Of a DNA stretch of 64,000 bases, positions 1 to 11,789 are shown piece by piece (position 1 is the first letter of the stretch; each line of letters opens with the position of its first letter). Below the pieces are notes generated by a model. The model did not search any database and was not told the DNA's origin. It saw only the letters and a list, made by a program, of their open reading frames with translations. Both the position numbers and the translations under genes were made by a program. Source of the stretch: Eledone cirrhosa (taxonomy: Eukaryota; Mollusca; Cephalopoda; Octopoda; Eledonidae); contig OZ024744.1 of NCBI GenBank assembly GCA_964016885.1, forward strand, positions 114,280,674 through 114,344,673. Reading direction: 5' to 3'.

Positions 1-1014
1 GCTTTCTCCAAGTCAATAAAAGCTAAGTATAGGGGTTTACTTTTAGCTAGGTACTTCTCCTGTAGTTGTCGTACAATGAAAAGAGGGTCTGTGGTACTTT
101 TACCTGACACAAACCCGAACTGCATTTCATCTAGATCAATTCGCTCTCTGATTATTTGCGCTATTACTTTTTCTGTGACCTTCATGACCTGGTCTATTAA
201 TTTAATGCCTCTATAGTTACCCCTATCTAGGGCATCTCCTTTACCCTTGTAATGATAATGCTGCTACGCCAGTCCTTCGGAACAACCCCATTCTGTATGA
301 CTTGGTTTACTATCCGGGTGACCATAGTGTGTCCCACCGTTCCAGAAGCTTTCAGCATTCCAGCAACTATTTCCGAAGGCCCAGCCGCCTTACCCGTCTT
401 CATATCTTTGATTGCCTTACTTATTATACTACCTTCGACTAACACTGCTGGTCTCTCTATTGGATCGATGTGGGGGAGACTGTCTTTCTCCCATTTATTC
501 TCCTCATTTAGTAACCTTTCGTAGTGACACTTCCAAGCTACCTTCTTATCAGCGTCAGTGATGGCAAGTACACCATCATCATTAAGGACACACTTCTCCC
601 CGACAATATCACGGTTTTCCTTGACACATTGCCTAGCAATCCTGAACACCTCACGTTTTTGGTCCTCGCGTTGTAGAACATGCTTGAACTTTCTTTCCTC
701 TGTTTCCCTTCTTGCGAAGTACACTTGTCTCCTAGCTTCCCTCCTGGCCACTTGATAGTCTTCTCTACTTCCCCCATCCTGCCATACTTTCCAAGCCTGC
801 TTTTTGGCCTTGATTGACTCCTCCACCTTACTGTTCCACCACCATGTTACTCTCCTCCTGCCTACAGGCCTGCTCCAGCCACAGACTTCGTCTGCCACCA
901 TCAGCAGGTTTGCTTTCAGGAATCCCCCCTGTTCCTCTATATTGTACGACTCTAAATGTTCTTCCTTACTGTCGAAAGCATCAAGTAATATGCTTTTAAA
1001 TTTATTACTGGCTG
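1..1014 (-). mobile_element. LINE family 1, linker-to-RT fragment (pseudogene)
   Basis: Read on the minus strand this encodes the linker between endonuclease and reverse transcriptase of a non-LTR retrotransposon, then the start of the RT fingers. Visible motifs are VTWWWNSKVEESIKAKKQAW, MKTGKAAGPSEIVAGMLKAS and GVVPKDWRSSII. A frameshift near 243 moves the reading into another frame, where RT motifs for FGFVSGKSTTD and the start of the FxDxEKA block continue to base 1, so the fragment runs off the left edge. The 5' end stops at a (TA)n(TG)n tract. The same family recurs at 9733, 28858, 32440, 38912, 44468 and 47985, which fixes the frame. Clade not assigned from sequence alone. Not functional: frameshifted and lacking the catalytic YADD part inside the window. 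Confidence 0.88.
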
Positions 1015-1018
1015 TGGG

Positions 1019-1019
1019 G

Positions 1020-1062
<43 letters not shown>
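1019..1062. repeat. (TA)n(TG)n microsatellite
   Basis: About 29 bases of TA followed by TG repeats at the 5' edge of the LINE fragment. From 1063 to 1254 I see AT-rich sequence with no recognisable feature. Confidence 0.95.
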
Positions 1063-1252
1063 AAAATGTGGTGTCAGTACGTACTGTAATGATGTCCCAC
1101 ACAAAAGACATGGCAAACATGCTATCCATTTTAAAATCTGGATTTTCAAGAACATTCTGTAAAAGAGAAAAATTAGAAATTGAAAAACTATTTAAATAGT
1201 TTGAAAAGGACACTTTTTCTAGTTTCAAATTTCATGATGATAAAACTGATAT

Positions 1253-1254
<2 letters not shown>

Positions 1255-1320
<66 letters not shown>
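1255..1320. repeat. (TC)n(TA)n microsatellite
   Basis: TC dinucleotides pass directly into TA dinucleotides and abut the left arm of the next fold-back element. Confidence 0.95.
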
Positions 1321-1327
<7 letters not shown>

Positions 1328-1619
1328 GAGGAATTCCAACTTTGTCTGATTTACTCGTTTTATTTACAATCCTTTAAAATATATATAATGGTATTATAAT
1401 GACAGTCGAGTTTGCAATTTTCAACTGTTGAAAATTGCAAACTCGACTGTCACCACATATCATGAACCTGAAGATTGCGAAAGCATGAAAGTACTTGTTC
1501 AATTAACACTTAGAATTTAATATTCTATCATACTATTTCATTATAATACCATTATATATATTTTAAAGGATTGTAAATAAAACGAGTAAATCAGACAAAG
1601 TTGGAATTCCTCTTATTAA
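1321..1619. mobile_element. Fold-back element, PLE terminal-repeat type, 82-bp perfect arms
   Basis: The arms 1321-1402 and 1538-1619 are perfect reverse complements over 82 bp. Directly inside the left arm sits a second perfect palindrome, 1401-1425 against 1427-1451. A hammerhead ribozyme candidate lies between the inner palindrome and the right arm on the plus strand. The left arm joins the inner palindrome with no matching ribozyme, so the mirrored copy was probably deleted. I call it a PLE pseudo-LTR because it shares the ribozyme type with the coding PLEs in this window. Perfect arms suggest a young palindrome. Confidence 0.75.
1463..1501 (+). ncRNA. Hammerhead ribozyme candidate H1 (minimal, GNRA-capped helix II)
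   Basis: Core CTGAAGA is at 1468-1474 and GAA at 1487-1489. Helix I pairs TGAAC (1463-1467) with GTTCA (1497-1501). Helix II is TGC/GCA (1476-1478, 1483-1485) capped by a GAAA tetraloop. Helix III is AG/CT (1490-1491, 1494-1495) with loop TA. Predicted cleavage falls after T1496. Known for the family: short-helix-III, type I hammerheads occur in PLE terminal repeats. Activity here is inferred from fold only. Confidence 0.8.
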
Positions 1620-1662
1620 TATAATCTTCTATACACAATCATACACACCTGTGTATATTTAC

Positions 1663-1675
1663 CTATATATATCTA

Positions 1676-1734
<59 letters not shown>
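1663..1734. repeat. (TA)n microsatellite
   Basis: Long TA run separating two terminal-repeat elements. Confidence 0.95.
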
Positions 1735-1736
<2 letters not shown>

Positions 1737-1737
1737 A

Positions 1738-2036
1738 CAATGATATTAAATAAATGGAAACTATATTTATAAAACCATATTTATTTTATTATATATATTT
1801 CAAGGGTACCAAGACACATTGGTACGCTTTCATCAGATAAAATACAAAGTTTGTTTTATAAATAGAGACATACCCATGAAAATCATACCTTATCAGTTGG
1901 AAATTCACTGGATAATTAATATCATTGAATATTTATATAATATCATTGAATATTTACTCCAGTAATTTGTTGAGTGCTCTAAATCAGTTATAAACATTTA
2001 TATTTGTTGGACTTCCAACAAATTAAATACCCCTTC
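1738..2036 (-). mobile_element. PLE terminal repeat, family 2 (partial palindrome)
   Basis: Minus-strand arm holds a hammerhead followed by the conserved tail that reads through TAAATATGGTTTTATAAATA to TTTCCATTTATTTAATATCA. On the plus strand only the distal part of the opposite arm remains (about 1915-2036, with TTGAGTGCTCTAAATCAG). Its ribozyme part is missing. The same family recurs at 12046 and 35840. Confidence 0.75.
1782..1844 (-). ncRNA. Hammerhead ribozyme candidate H2
   Basis: On the minus strand CTGATGA is 1836-1830. Helix I is 8 perfect pairs, TATTTTAT (1844-1837) with ATAAAATA (1789-1782). Helix II (1829-1802) pairs 10 of 11 positions, with a C·C mismatch at the fourth. GAA is 1801-1799. 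Helix III is the self-complementary ATATATAT (1798-1791). Cleavage is predicted between 1790 and 1789. Confidence 0.85.
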
Positions 2037-2040
2037 TACT

Positions 2041-2060
2041 TATATATATATATATATATA
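2041..2060. repeat. (TA)n microsatellite
   Basis: Short TA tract at the left border of the next palindrome. Confidence 0.9.
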
Positions 2061-2209
2061 TTGTTATACTTTGGGAGGGTCATGTTGCCAATAAGAAACA
2101 CACGCACCAGTTGCTTTCACTCCAATTTATTATAAATTAAATTTATAAATTTAGGAATTTATAAATTTCCGGCTGGTTGGTTCCACAACCAGACGATTGT
2201 TCATATATT

Positions 2210-2252
2210 GTCAAAGTTCTTTCGTCACACATTCTGTGACCTCTTCAGTGAC
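2210..2252 (-). ncRNA. Hammerhead ribozyme candidate H3
   Basis: Minus strand: helix I GTCA (2252-2249) with TGAC (2213-2210); core CTGAAGA 2248-2242; one unpaired G (2241); helix II GTCACA (2240-2235) with TGTGAC (2229-2224); GAA 2223-2221; helix III AG/CT around AA. Cleavage is predicted between 2214 and 2213. Confidence 0.85.
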
Positions 2253-2673
2253 TGGGGATTCTTTACTTTGTTTGTGTGCCTCTCCTTTGTTCTGTCCTAC
2301 GCCATCTTGTTTTTGTGTTTGTTGTGTGCTTAGTTTGTGCATGTGTTACATCCGGGTGTCTGTGTGTGCTTTTATTTGTTTTTTTATTTGTTTATTTACA
2401 TGTTACTGGTTGTTTGTTTGTTATATGTGTGTGTGTGTTTTCCTTGGAATAGCAACATCACAACTTACAATTAAGGACAAAATGAAAACACACACACACA
2501 TAGAACAAACAACCAACCAGTAACATGTAAATAAACAAATAAATAAACAAATATAAACACACACAGACACCCGGATGTAACACATGCGCAAACTAAGCAC
2601 ACAACACACACAAAAACAAGATGGCATAGGACAGAAAAAAGGAGAGGCGCAAAAACAAAGAAAAGAATCCCCA

Positions 2674-2716
2674 GTCACTGAAGAGGTCACAGAATGTGTG
2701 ACGAAAGAACTTTGAC
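2674..2716 (+). ncRNA. Hammerhead ribozyme candidate H4 (mirror of H3)
   Basis: Helix I GTCA 2674-2677 with TGAC 2713-2716; core CTGAAGA 2678-2684; unpaired G2685; helix II 2686-2691 with 2697-2702; GAA 2703-2705; helix III 2706-2711. Cleavage is predicted after T2712. It faces H3 across the palindrome centre. Confidence 0.85.
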
Positions 2717-2928
2717 AATATATAAACAACTATCTGGTTGTGGAACCAACCAACCAACCAGAAATTTATAAATTCCTAAATTTATAAATTTATTATAATA
2801 AATTGAAGTGAAAGCAACTGGTGCGTGTGTTTCTTATTGGCAACATGACCCTCCCAAAGTATAACAATATCGGTTTCAACACACGTTTTCAGATAAAGAA
2901 TCTTGCTAAACAAATTCAGAAACGAAAT

Positions 2929-2971
2929 ATATATATATATATATATATACTATCTATCTATCCATGTATAT

Positions 2972-3021
<50 letters not shown>

Positions 3022-3190
3022 AATATATGTAATCTATCTATTCATCTATATACACACACACACGCACATATATATATATGCTAACTATCTATTCATATAT
3101 ATATATATATATACACACACACATACATACATATGCTATCTATCTATTCATCTACACACACGCACACACATATATTCATCTATATTATAC
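2929..3190. repeat. Compound TA/CA microsatellite
   Basis: Alternating (TA)n, (CA)n and (CTAT)n blocks. ORFs rich in His, Thr, Tyr and Ile here are repeat translations. 3191-3284 is unassigned, with a T run at 3231-3245. Confidence 0.95.
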
Positions 3191-3284
3191 AGCCACGGAG
3201 AAATATCTACGGTCTGCGGGACTGCATACGTTTTTTTTTTTTTTTCCCATTTGTAAAGTAAGTTGGATTACTTTGAATAAATAA

Positions 3285-5095
3285 TCTTTCTCACCTCTCT
3301 CTCACACATCTCTCTCTCTCCCTCTTTCTCACCTCTCTCTCACACATCTCTCTCTCTCTCTCTTTCTCACCTCTCTCTCACACATCTCTCTCTCTCTCTC
3401 TCACATCTCTCTCACATCTCTCTCTCTCTCTCTTTCTCACCTCTCTCTCACATATCTCTCTCTTTCTCACCTCTCTCTCACATATCTCTCTCTCTCTCTT
3501 TCTCACCTCTCTCTCACACATCTCTCTCTCTCTCTCTCTTTCTCACCTCTCTCTCACACATCTCTCTCTCTCTCTCTTTCTCACCTCTCTCTCACACATC
3601 TCTCTCTCTCTCTTTCTCACCTCTCTCACACATCTCTCTCTCTCTCTCTTTCTCTCACACACCTCTCACATCTCTCTCTCTCTCTCTTTCTCACCTCTCT
3701 CTCACATCTCTCTCTCTCTCTCTTTCTCACCTCTCTCTCACATATCTCTCTCTTTCTCACCTCTCTCTCACATATCTCTCTCTCTCTCTTTCTCACCTCT
3801 CTCTCACACATCTCTCTCTCTCTCTCTTTCTCACCTCTCTCTCACACATCTCTCTCTCTCTCTCTTTCTCACCTCTCTCTCACACATCTCTCTCTCTCTC
3901 TCTTTCTCACCTCTCTCACACATCTCTCTCTCTCTCTTTCTCTCACACACCTCTCACATCTCTCTCTCTCTCTCTTTCTCACCTCTCTCTCACATCTCTC
4001 TCTCTCTCTCTTTCTCACCTCTCTCTCACATATCTCTCTCTTTCTCACCTCTCTCACACATCTCTCTCTCTCTCTTTCTCACCTCTCTCTCACATATCTC
4101 TCTCTTTCTCACCTCTCTCTCACACATCTCTCTCTCTCTCTCTTTCTCACCTCTCTCTCACATATCTCTTTATTTCTCACCTCTCTCTCACATCTCTCTC
4201 TTTCTCACCTCTCTCACACATCTCTCTCTCTCTCTTTCTCACCTCTCTCTCACATATCTCTCTCTTTCTCACCTCTCTCTCACACATCTCTCTCTATCTC
4301 TTTCTCACCTCTCTCTCACACATCTCTCTCTCTCTCTCTTTCTCACCCCTCTCTCACACATCTCTCTCTCTCTCTTTCTCACCTCTCTCTCACATCCCTC
4401 TCTCTCTCTTTCTCACCTCCCTCTCTCACATCTCTCTCTTTCTCACCTCTCTCTCACACACCTCTCTCTCTCTCTTTCTCACCTCTCTCTCACATATCTC
4501 TCTCTTTCTCAACTCTCTCTCACACACCTCTCTCTTTCTCACCTCTCTCTCACACACCTCTCTCTTTCTCTTTCTCACCTCTCTCTCATACATCTCTCTC
4601 TCTCTTTCTCACCTCTCTATCACACATCTCTCTCTCTCTCTCTCTTTCTCACCTCTCTCTCACACATCTCTCTCTTTCTCACCTCTCTCACACATCTCTC
4701 TCTTTCTCACCTCTCTCACACACCTCTCTCTCTTTCTCACCTCTCTCTCACACATCTCTCTCTTTCCCAACTCTCTCTCACATATATCTCTCTTTCTCAA
4801 CTCTCTCTCACATATATATATCTCTCTCTCTCTCTTTCTCACCTAACTCTCTCTCTCTCTCTCTCTCACATCTCTCTCTCTCATCTCTCTCTCTGTCATC
4901 TCTTTCTCTTACTCTTTTCTCATCTCTCCCACTCTCTCTCTCTCTCTCTTCCTCTCATCTCTCCCTCTGTCACCTCTTTCTCTCTCACCTCTCTCTCTTT
5001 CTCATCACTCTCTCTCTCTCTGATATCTCTCTCTCCTTTCTCTCTCTGTCACCTCTTTCTCTTACTCTTCTCTCTCTCTATTTTCTCATATCTCC
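3285..5095. repeat. CT-rich minisatellite array
   Basis: Imperfect tandem copies of TCTCTCTTTCTCACCTCTCT with CACAC or CATATC variants, about 30-40 bases each. Variant patterns at 3451 and 3741, and at 3661 and 3949, repeat with a spacing of about 288-290 bases. This shows a block duplication inside the array. Minus-strand Arg/Glu ORFs are translations of the repeat. Confidence 0.93.
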
Positions 5096-5128
5096 TTATT
5101 TATACTTTTATCTATTTCGATGTTACAC

Positions 5129-5272
5129 AGTGATGATTGTCATTATGGCGATGGTGATGATGATGATAGTGATTGTGATGATGATATTGGCAGTGATGGC
5201 AATGTTGATGATGATGGTCATGATGATGATTATGATGATGGTGGTGGTGAGGATAATGATGATGATGATGAC
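5129..5272. repeat. (GAT)n-type trinucleotide repeat
   Basis: Imperfect GAT/GGT trinucleotides give Met/Ile/Val-rich plus ORFs and His-rich minus ORFs. It lies 32 bases past the splice donor of the 5408-5304 exon, inside the intron. Confidence 0.92.
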
Positions 5273-5303
5273 AAAGGCAAAGGGTGAGGCTGTGGAAGAT
5301 TAC

Positions 5304-5408
5304 CTTCAAGCTTCCTTTGGTACAGAACTTAAACAAGACACACATATTAGGAGGGTCAACACTTGCCCCCAGGAAGTTATTGATGTTTTCATGTGACCAC
5401 CCATGCAT
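5304..5408 (-). CDS. Receptor guanylyl cyclase exon: kinase-homology domain (second of two seen)
   Basis: Minus-strand exon of 105 bases (35 codons), phase 0 at both ends. The acceptor TTTACTTTCCAG lies at 5409-5420 and the donor begins at 5303 as GTAATC. The peptide contains HENINNFLGASVDPPNMC and CTKGSLK, which match the kinase-homology domain of membrane guanylyl cyclases (family pattern HEN-x-FIGA-x2-DPPN, then a C-x2-GSL block). This domain does not phosphorylate. It binds ATP and relays ligand binding to the cyclase domain, which makes cGMP from GTP. The preceding exon (13119-12946) ends in ELKQ and joins in frame, as in the family. Downstream exons should lie left of the window. Which ligand class it serves cannot be told. 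Confidence 0.9.
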
Positions 5409-5489
5409 CTGGAAAGTAAATACACAATTAAAACCTTAATTAATTATTTTTTAATAGAAATAGAAATATGCAAACTTGTTGATTGGATG

Positions 5490-8400
5490 ACTACACTAAC
5501 TAACCATTCCTACATTCCTGACCCTCTCAGACATCGCCATCACTACTCTAACTAACCATTTCTACATTCCTGACCCTCTCAGACACTGTTATCACTACAC
5601 TAACTAACCATTCCTACAATCCTGACTCTCTGACATCGCCATCACTACACTAACTAACCATTTCTACATTCCTGACCCTCTCAGACACTGTCATCACTAC
5701 ACTAACTAACCATTCCTACATTCCTGACCCTCTCAGACACTGTCATCACTACACTAACTAACCATTCCTACATTCCTGACCCTCTCAGACATTGTCATCA
5801 CTACTCTAACTAACCATTTCTACATTCCTGACCCTCTCAGACACTGTCATCACTACACTAACTAACCATTCCTACATTCCTGACCCTCTCAGACACTGTC
5901 ATCACTACACTAACTAACCTTTCCTACATTCCTGACCCTCTCAGACACTGTGATCACTACACTAACTAACCATTCCTACATTCCTGACCCTCTCAGACAT
6001 CGCCATCACTACACTAACTAACCATTCCTACATTCCTGACCCTCTCAGACATTGTCATCACTACACTAACTAACCATTCCTACATTCCTGACCCACTCAG
6101 ACGTTGTCATCACTACACTAACTAACCATTCCTACATTCCTGACCCTCTCAGACACTGTCATCACTACTCTAACTAACCATTCCTACATACCTCACCCCC
6201 TCAGACACTGTCATCACTACACTAACTAACCATTCCTACATTCCTGACCCTCTCAGACATTGTCATCACTACACTAACTAACCATTCCTACATTCCTGAC
6301 CCTCTCAGACACTGTCATCACTACACTAACTAACCATTCCTACATTCCTGACCCTCTCAGACATTGTCATCACTACACTAACTAACCATTCCTACATTCC
6401 TGACCCTCTCAGACACTGTCATCACTACACTAACTAACCATTCCTACATTCCTGACCCCCTCAGACATTGTCATCACTACACTAACTAAGCATTCCTACA
6501 TACCTGACCCTCTCAGACATTGTCATCACTACACTAACTAACCATTCCTACATTCCTGACCCTCTCAGACATTGTCATCACTACACTAACTAACCATTCC
6601 TACATTCCTGACCCCCTCAGACACTGTCATCACTACTGTAACTAACCATTCCTACATTCCTGACCCCCTCAGACACTGTCATCACTACACTAACTAACCA
6701 TTCCTACATTCCTGACCCTCTCAGACATTGTCATCACTACACTAACTAACCATTCCTACATTCCTGACCCTCTCTGACATTGTCATCACTACACTAACTA
6801 ACCATTCCTACATTCCTGACCCCCTCAGACACTGTCATCACTACACTAACTAACCATTCCTACATTCCTGACCCCCTCAGACACTGTCATCACTACACTA
6901 ACTAACCATTCCTACATTCCTGACCCTCTCAGACATCGCCATCACTACACTAACTAACCATTCCTACATTCCTGACCCTCTCAGACATTGTCATCACTAC
7001 ACTAACTAACCATTCCTACATTCCTGACCCACTCAGACGTTGTCATCACTACACTAACTAACCATTCCTACATTCCTGACCCTCTCAGACACTGTCATCA
7101 CTACTCTAACTAACCATTCCTACATACCTCACCCCCTCAGACACTGTCATCACTACACTAACTAACCATTCCTACATTCCTGACCCTCTCAGACATTGTC
7201 ATCACTACACTAACTAACCATTCCTACATTCCTGACCCTCTCAGACATTGTCATCACTACACTAACTAACCATTCCTACATTCCTGACCCTCTCAGACAT
7301 TGTCATCACTACACTAACTAACCATTCCTACATTCCTGACCCTCTCAGACACTGTCATCACTACACTAACTAACCATTCCTACATTCCTGACCGCCTCAG
7401 ACATTGTCATCACTACACTAACTAAGCATTCCTACATACCTGACCCTCTCAGACATTGTCATCACTACACTAACTAACCATTCCTACATTCCTGACCCTC
7501 TCAGACATTGTCATCACTACACTAACTAACCATTCCTACATTCCTGACCCCCTCAGACACTGTCATCACTACTGTAACTAACCATTCCTACATTCCTGAC
7601 CCCCTCAGACACTGTCATCACTACACTAACTAACCATTCCTACATTCCTGACCCTCTCAGACATTGTCATCACTACACTAACTAACCATTCCTACATTCC
7701 TGACCCTCTCTGACATTGTCATCACTACACTAACTAACCATTCCTACATTCCTGACCCCCTCAGACACTGTCATCACTACACTAACTAACCATTCCTACA
7801 TTCCTGACCCCCTCAGACACTGTCATCACTACACTAACTAACCATTCCTACATTCCTGACCCCCTCAGACACTGTCATCACTACACTAACTAACCATTCC
7901 TACATTCCTGACCCCCTCAGACACTGTCATCACTACTCTAACTAACCTTTCCTACATTCCTGACCCTCTCAGACATTGTCATCACTACACTAACTAACCA
8001 TTCCTACATTCCTGACCCTCTAAGACACTGTCATCACTACACTAACTAACCATTCCTACATTCCTGACCCTCTCAGACATTGTCATCACTTCTCTAACTA
8101 ACCATTCCTACAATCCTGACCCTCTCAGACATTGTCATCACTTCTCTAACTAACCATTCCTACATTCCTGACCCTCTCAGACATTGTCATCACTACACTA
8201 ACTAACCTTTCCTACATTCCTGACCCTCTCAGACATTGTCATCACTACACTAACTAACCATTCCTACATTCCTGACCCTCTCAGACATTGTCATCACTAC
8301 ACTAACTAACAATTCCAATATTCCTGACCCTCTCAGACATTGTCATCACTACACTAACTAACCATTCCTACATTCCGGACCCTCTCAGACATTGTCATCA

Positions 8401-9701
8401 CTAACTAACCATTCCTACATTCCTGACCCTCTCAGACATTGTCATCACTACACTAACTAACCATTCCTACATTCCTAACCCCCTCAGACACTGTCATCAC
8501 TACTGTAACTAACCATTCCTACATTCCTGACCCCCTCAGACACTGTCATCACTACTGTAACTAACCATTCCTACATTCCTGACCCCCTCAGACACTGTCA
8601 TCACTACTCTAACTAACCTTTCCTACATTCCTGACCCCCTCAGACATTGTCATCACTACTGTAACTAACCATTCCTACATTCCTGACCCCCTCAGACACT
8701 GTCATCACTACTCTAACTAACCTTTCCTACTACCTGACCCCCTCAGACATTGTCATCACTACTGTAACTAACCATTCCTACATTCCTGACCCTCTCAGAC
8801 ATTGTCATCACTACACTAACTAACCATTCCTACATTCCTAACCCCCTCAGACACTGTCATCACTACTGTAACTAACCATTCCTACATTCCTGACCCCCTC
8901 AGACACTGTCATCACTACTGTAACTAACCATTCCTACATTCCTGACCCTCTCAGACATTGTCATCACTACACTAACTAACCATTCCTACATTCCTGACCC
9001 CCTCAGACATTGTCATCACTACACTAACTAACCATTCCAATATTCCTGACCCTCTCAGACATTGTCATCACTACACTAACTAACCTTTCCTACATTCCTG
9101 ACCCTCTCAGACATTGTCATCACTACACTAACTAACCATTCCTACATTCCTGACCCTCTCAGACATTGTCATCACTACTCTAACTAACTATTCCTGACCC
9201 TCTCAGACATTGTCATCACTACTCTAACTAACTATTCCTGACCCTCTCAGACATTGTCATCACTTCACTAACTAACCATTCCTACATTCCTGACCCTCTC
9301 AGACATTGTGATCACTACACTAACTAACCATTCCTACATTCCTGACCCTCTCAGACATTGTCATCACTACTGTAACTAACCATTCCTACATTCCTGACCC
9401 TCTCAGACATTGTCATCACTACACTAACTAACCATTCCTACATTCCTGACCCTCTCAGACATTGTCATCACTACACTAACTAACCATTCCTACATTCCTG
9501 ACCCTCTCAGACATTGTCATCACTACACTAACTAACCATTCCTACATTCCTGACCCTCTCAGACATTGTCATCACTACACTAACTAACCATTCCTACATT
9601 CCTGACCCTCTCAGACATTGTCATCACTACACTAACTAACCATTCCTACATTCCTGACCCTCTCAGACATTGTCATCACTACACTAACTAACCATTCCTA
9701 C
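5490..9701. repeat. 52-bp satellite array, about 81 copies
   Basis: Monomers contain CATTCCTACATTCCTGACCC then TCAGACATTGTCATCACTAC and ACTAACTAAC, 52 bases in total. Diagnostic variants repeat exactly 936 bases apart: ACCCACTCAGACG at 6091 and 7027, ACTAAGCATT at 6485 and 7421, CGCCATCACT at 6001 and 6937. This marks an 18-monomer block duplicated in tandem at about 5990-7861. Shortened monomers occur near 8401, 8730 and 9190-9240. It lies in the guanylyl cyclase intron between 12946 and 5408. No coding potential seen. Confidence 0.97.
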
Positions 9702-9732
9702 TTCCATGACTTTGTCATATATTGTCATCAAT

Positions 9733-10762
9733 ATGCTGGAAATACTACTATGAGCGACTGATGAATGTGGAGAATGTATGAGAAGAAGATATTTACTACC
9801 CACCATCAGTTATTGTGATTGACGGTTATGGCATCATAGAAGCAATCAATGAAATGAAGAATAGTAACATTGCTGGACTGTCAGAGAAAGATGCTGAAAT
9901 GCTAAAAACCTGGGGAGAAGTAGAAGTCAAACTGATAACCTGCATAGTCTATCAGGTAATACAGGTCAGAGTCATACCCAGAGTCATATTGAGTACCATC
10001 GTAAATTTCTACAATGGCAAATGTGATATTCTAGAAAGGCGCAACTATAGAGGAATAAAACTAATGGACTAAGTTAGGGAAAAAGTCAAATTAGACAAAA
10101 TGCAGTTTGGTTTCATATCAGGGAAAATTCCTACAGATGCCCTCTTTTTTGTGAGACAACTACAAGATAAGTTCCCTGCTTAGAGTAAGCCTCTACATTT
10201 AGCTTTTGTTGGTCTAGATAAAGCCTTTGACAGAGTTCCTCCATCTATTATCTGGTGGTCATTAAGGGATCTAGGTGTAGAAGAATGGCTTGTGAGGGCA
10301 GTGTAAGCCATGTACAGAGGAACTGCCAGTAAAGTGAGAGTAGGAAGTGAGTTTAGTGAGGAGTTCCAGGTACAGGTAGGAGTTCATCAAGGTTCAATTC
10401 TTAACCCATTGCTATTTGTTATAGTTCTTCATGCTATATATAACAGAGGAACTTCTCTATGCTGATGATTTGGTCCTCATAGCCAAATCTGAGGAAGTAC
10501 TAGAGGGGAAATGCCAGCTTTGAAAACAGAACTTAGAATCACATGGTCTGAGAGTAACTTGGACCAAAGTTTTAAAAAGTAGGAAAGAAGAGAGGACCCC
10601 AACCCCAGGGCTGCTCATTTTGTAGAAAAGAAGTGGTAAATATTCTATACAATGTACACAATGTATAACACAAGAGGTATAGTGAGATAACAAGTAGACT
10701 AACAGGAAGGGACGATTTTGCATGTGGCAGATGTATAGGGAAAGTTATGTCACAGGAGATAT
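9733..10762 (+). mobile_element. LINE family 1, RT fragment (pseudogene)
   Basis: Plus-strand relic covering the linker end, RT and the start of the Cys-rich segment. Readable blocks include EAINEMKNSNIAGLSEKDAE, NYRGIKLMD, MQFGF, KAFDRVP, VHQGS and LYADDLVLIA, so the catalytic YADD box is still present. Stops and deletions break it, including a gap after the GIKLMD block at about 10070 and stops near 10182 and 10305. It is antisense to the host gene and intronic. It ends just before a MITE. Confidence 0.88.
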
Positions 10763-10765
10763 GAA

Positions 10766-10930
10766 GGTCAGCTGAAAAGTTCATAAGCTGACTAAGATAC
10801 TCTCATGGAATGACTAAATGAGGTTTATTTTTTCAGTAAAGTGCCTTGAAAGAAACAATGTAGATATTAATAAGAAGAGTTGAAATTAATGTATGCAAGA
10901 TTTCACAGCTTATGAACTTTTCAGCTGACC
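10766..10930. mobile_element. Short MITE with 25-bp perfect terminal inverted repeats
   Basis: The ends 10766-10790 (starting GGTCAGCTGAAAAGTTC) and 10906-10930 are perfect reverse complements. The 115-base interior has no ORF. Length of 165 and the ends suggest a non-autonomous DNA transposon of mariner-like type. A target duplication is not clear, so superfamily is tentative. Confidence 0.75.
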
Positions 10931-11043
10931 CACTTATAACAAATGTATGTATACATATGTATGTATGTATGAATGTATATATGTAAGTTTGTTTTGATAC
11001 AGTGAGTGAGTTTGAAATTAGAAATAGAGGCTTTCTTCGTAAT

Positions 11044-11476
<433 letters not shown>

Positions 11477-11522
11477 AAATAAAATAAATAAGTCAAATGT
11501 TTAAAATTTGGCTCCGTTTATT

Positions 11523-11577
11523 ACTGCTATATATATTTCGGTGACAGCCATCTTTGGCTGTGACCTCTTCAGGCAGT
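11523..11577 (-). ncRNA. Hammerhead ribozyme candidate H5
   Basis: Minus strand: helix I ACTGC (11577-11573) with GCAGT (11527-11523); core CTGAAGA 11572-11566; helix II GGTCACAGCC with GGCTGTCACC, 9 of 10 paired, with C·C at position 4; GAA 11539-11537; helix III ATATATAT (11536-11529). Cleavage is predicted between 11528 and 11527. Confidence 0.88.
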
Positions 11578-11789
11578 TCGAATTAGTGTGGTAGAGACGA
11601 GTACACATGTTGTTGAGGTGTATAACTTTGTCAATACTCTGATATGCCCAGTTCCTGGTCGGGTTGTTATTTCACTGAGGAACTGGGATCAGTGAAATAA
11701 CAACCCAACCAGGAACTGGGCATATCAGAGTATTGACAAAGTTATACACCTCAACAACATGTGTACTCGTCTCTACCACACTAATTCGG

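Larger units (their letters stand above)
2061..2928. mobile_element. PLE terminal repeat, family 1, long palindrome
   Basis: Arms 2061-2436 and 2488-2867 are near-perfect reverse complements around a short spacer. Each arm carries CTGAAGAGGTCACA with its ribozyme partner, the block AACCAACCAACCAG and an end block reading CATGACCCTCCCAAAG. The right side extends about 60 bases (to 2928) beyond the paired arms. That extension recurs after the second palindrome at 37481. The same unit follows the GIY-YIG coding remnant at 29817-30543, which ties this palindrome to a Penelope-like element. Small ORFs across the arms are by-products of symmetry. Confidence 0.85.

Noticed and set aside
3626..4842. 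Arg/Glu-rich minus ORFs
   Set aside because: Pure translation of the CT-rich array.
5490..9701. CRISPR-like array
   Set aside because: Monomers are contiguous 52-bp satellite units without unique spacers, in an animal genome.
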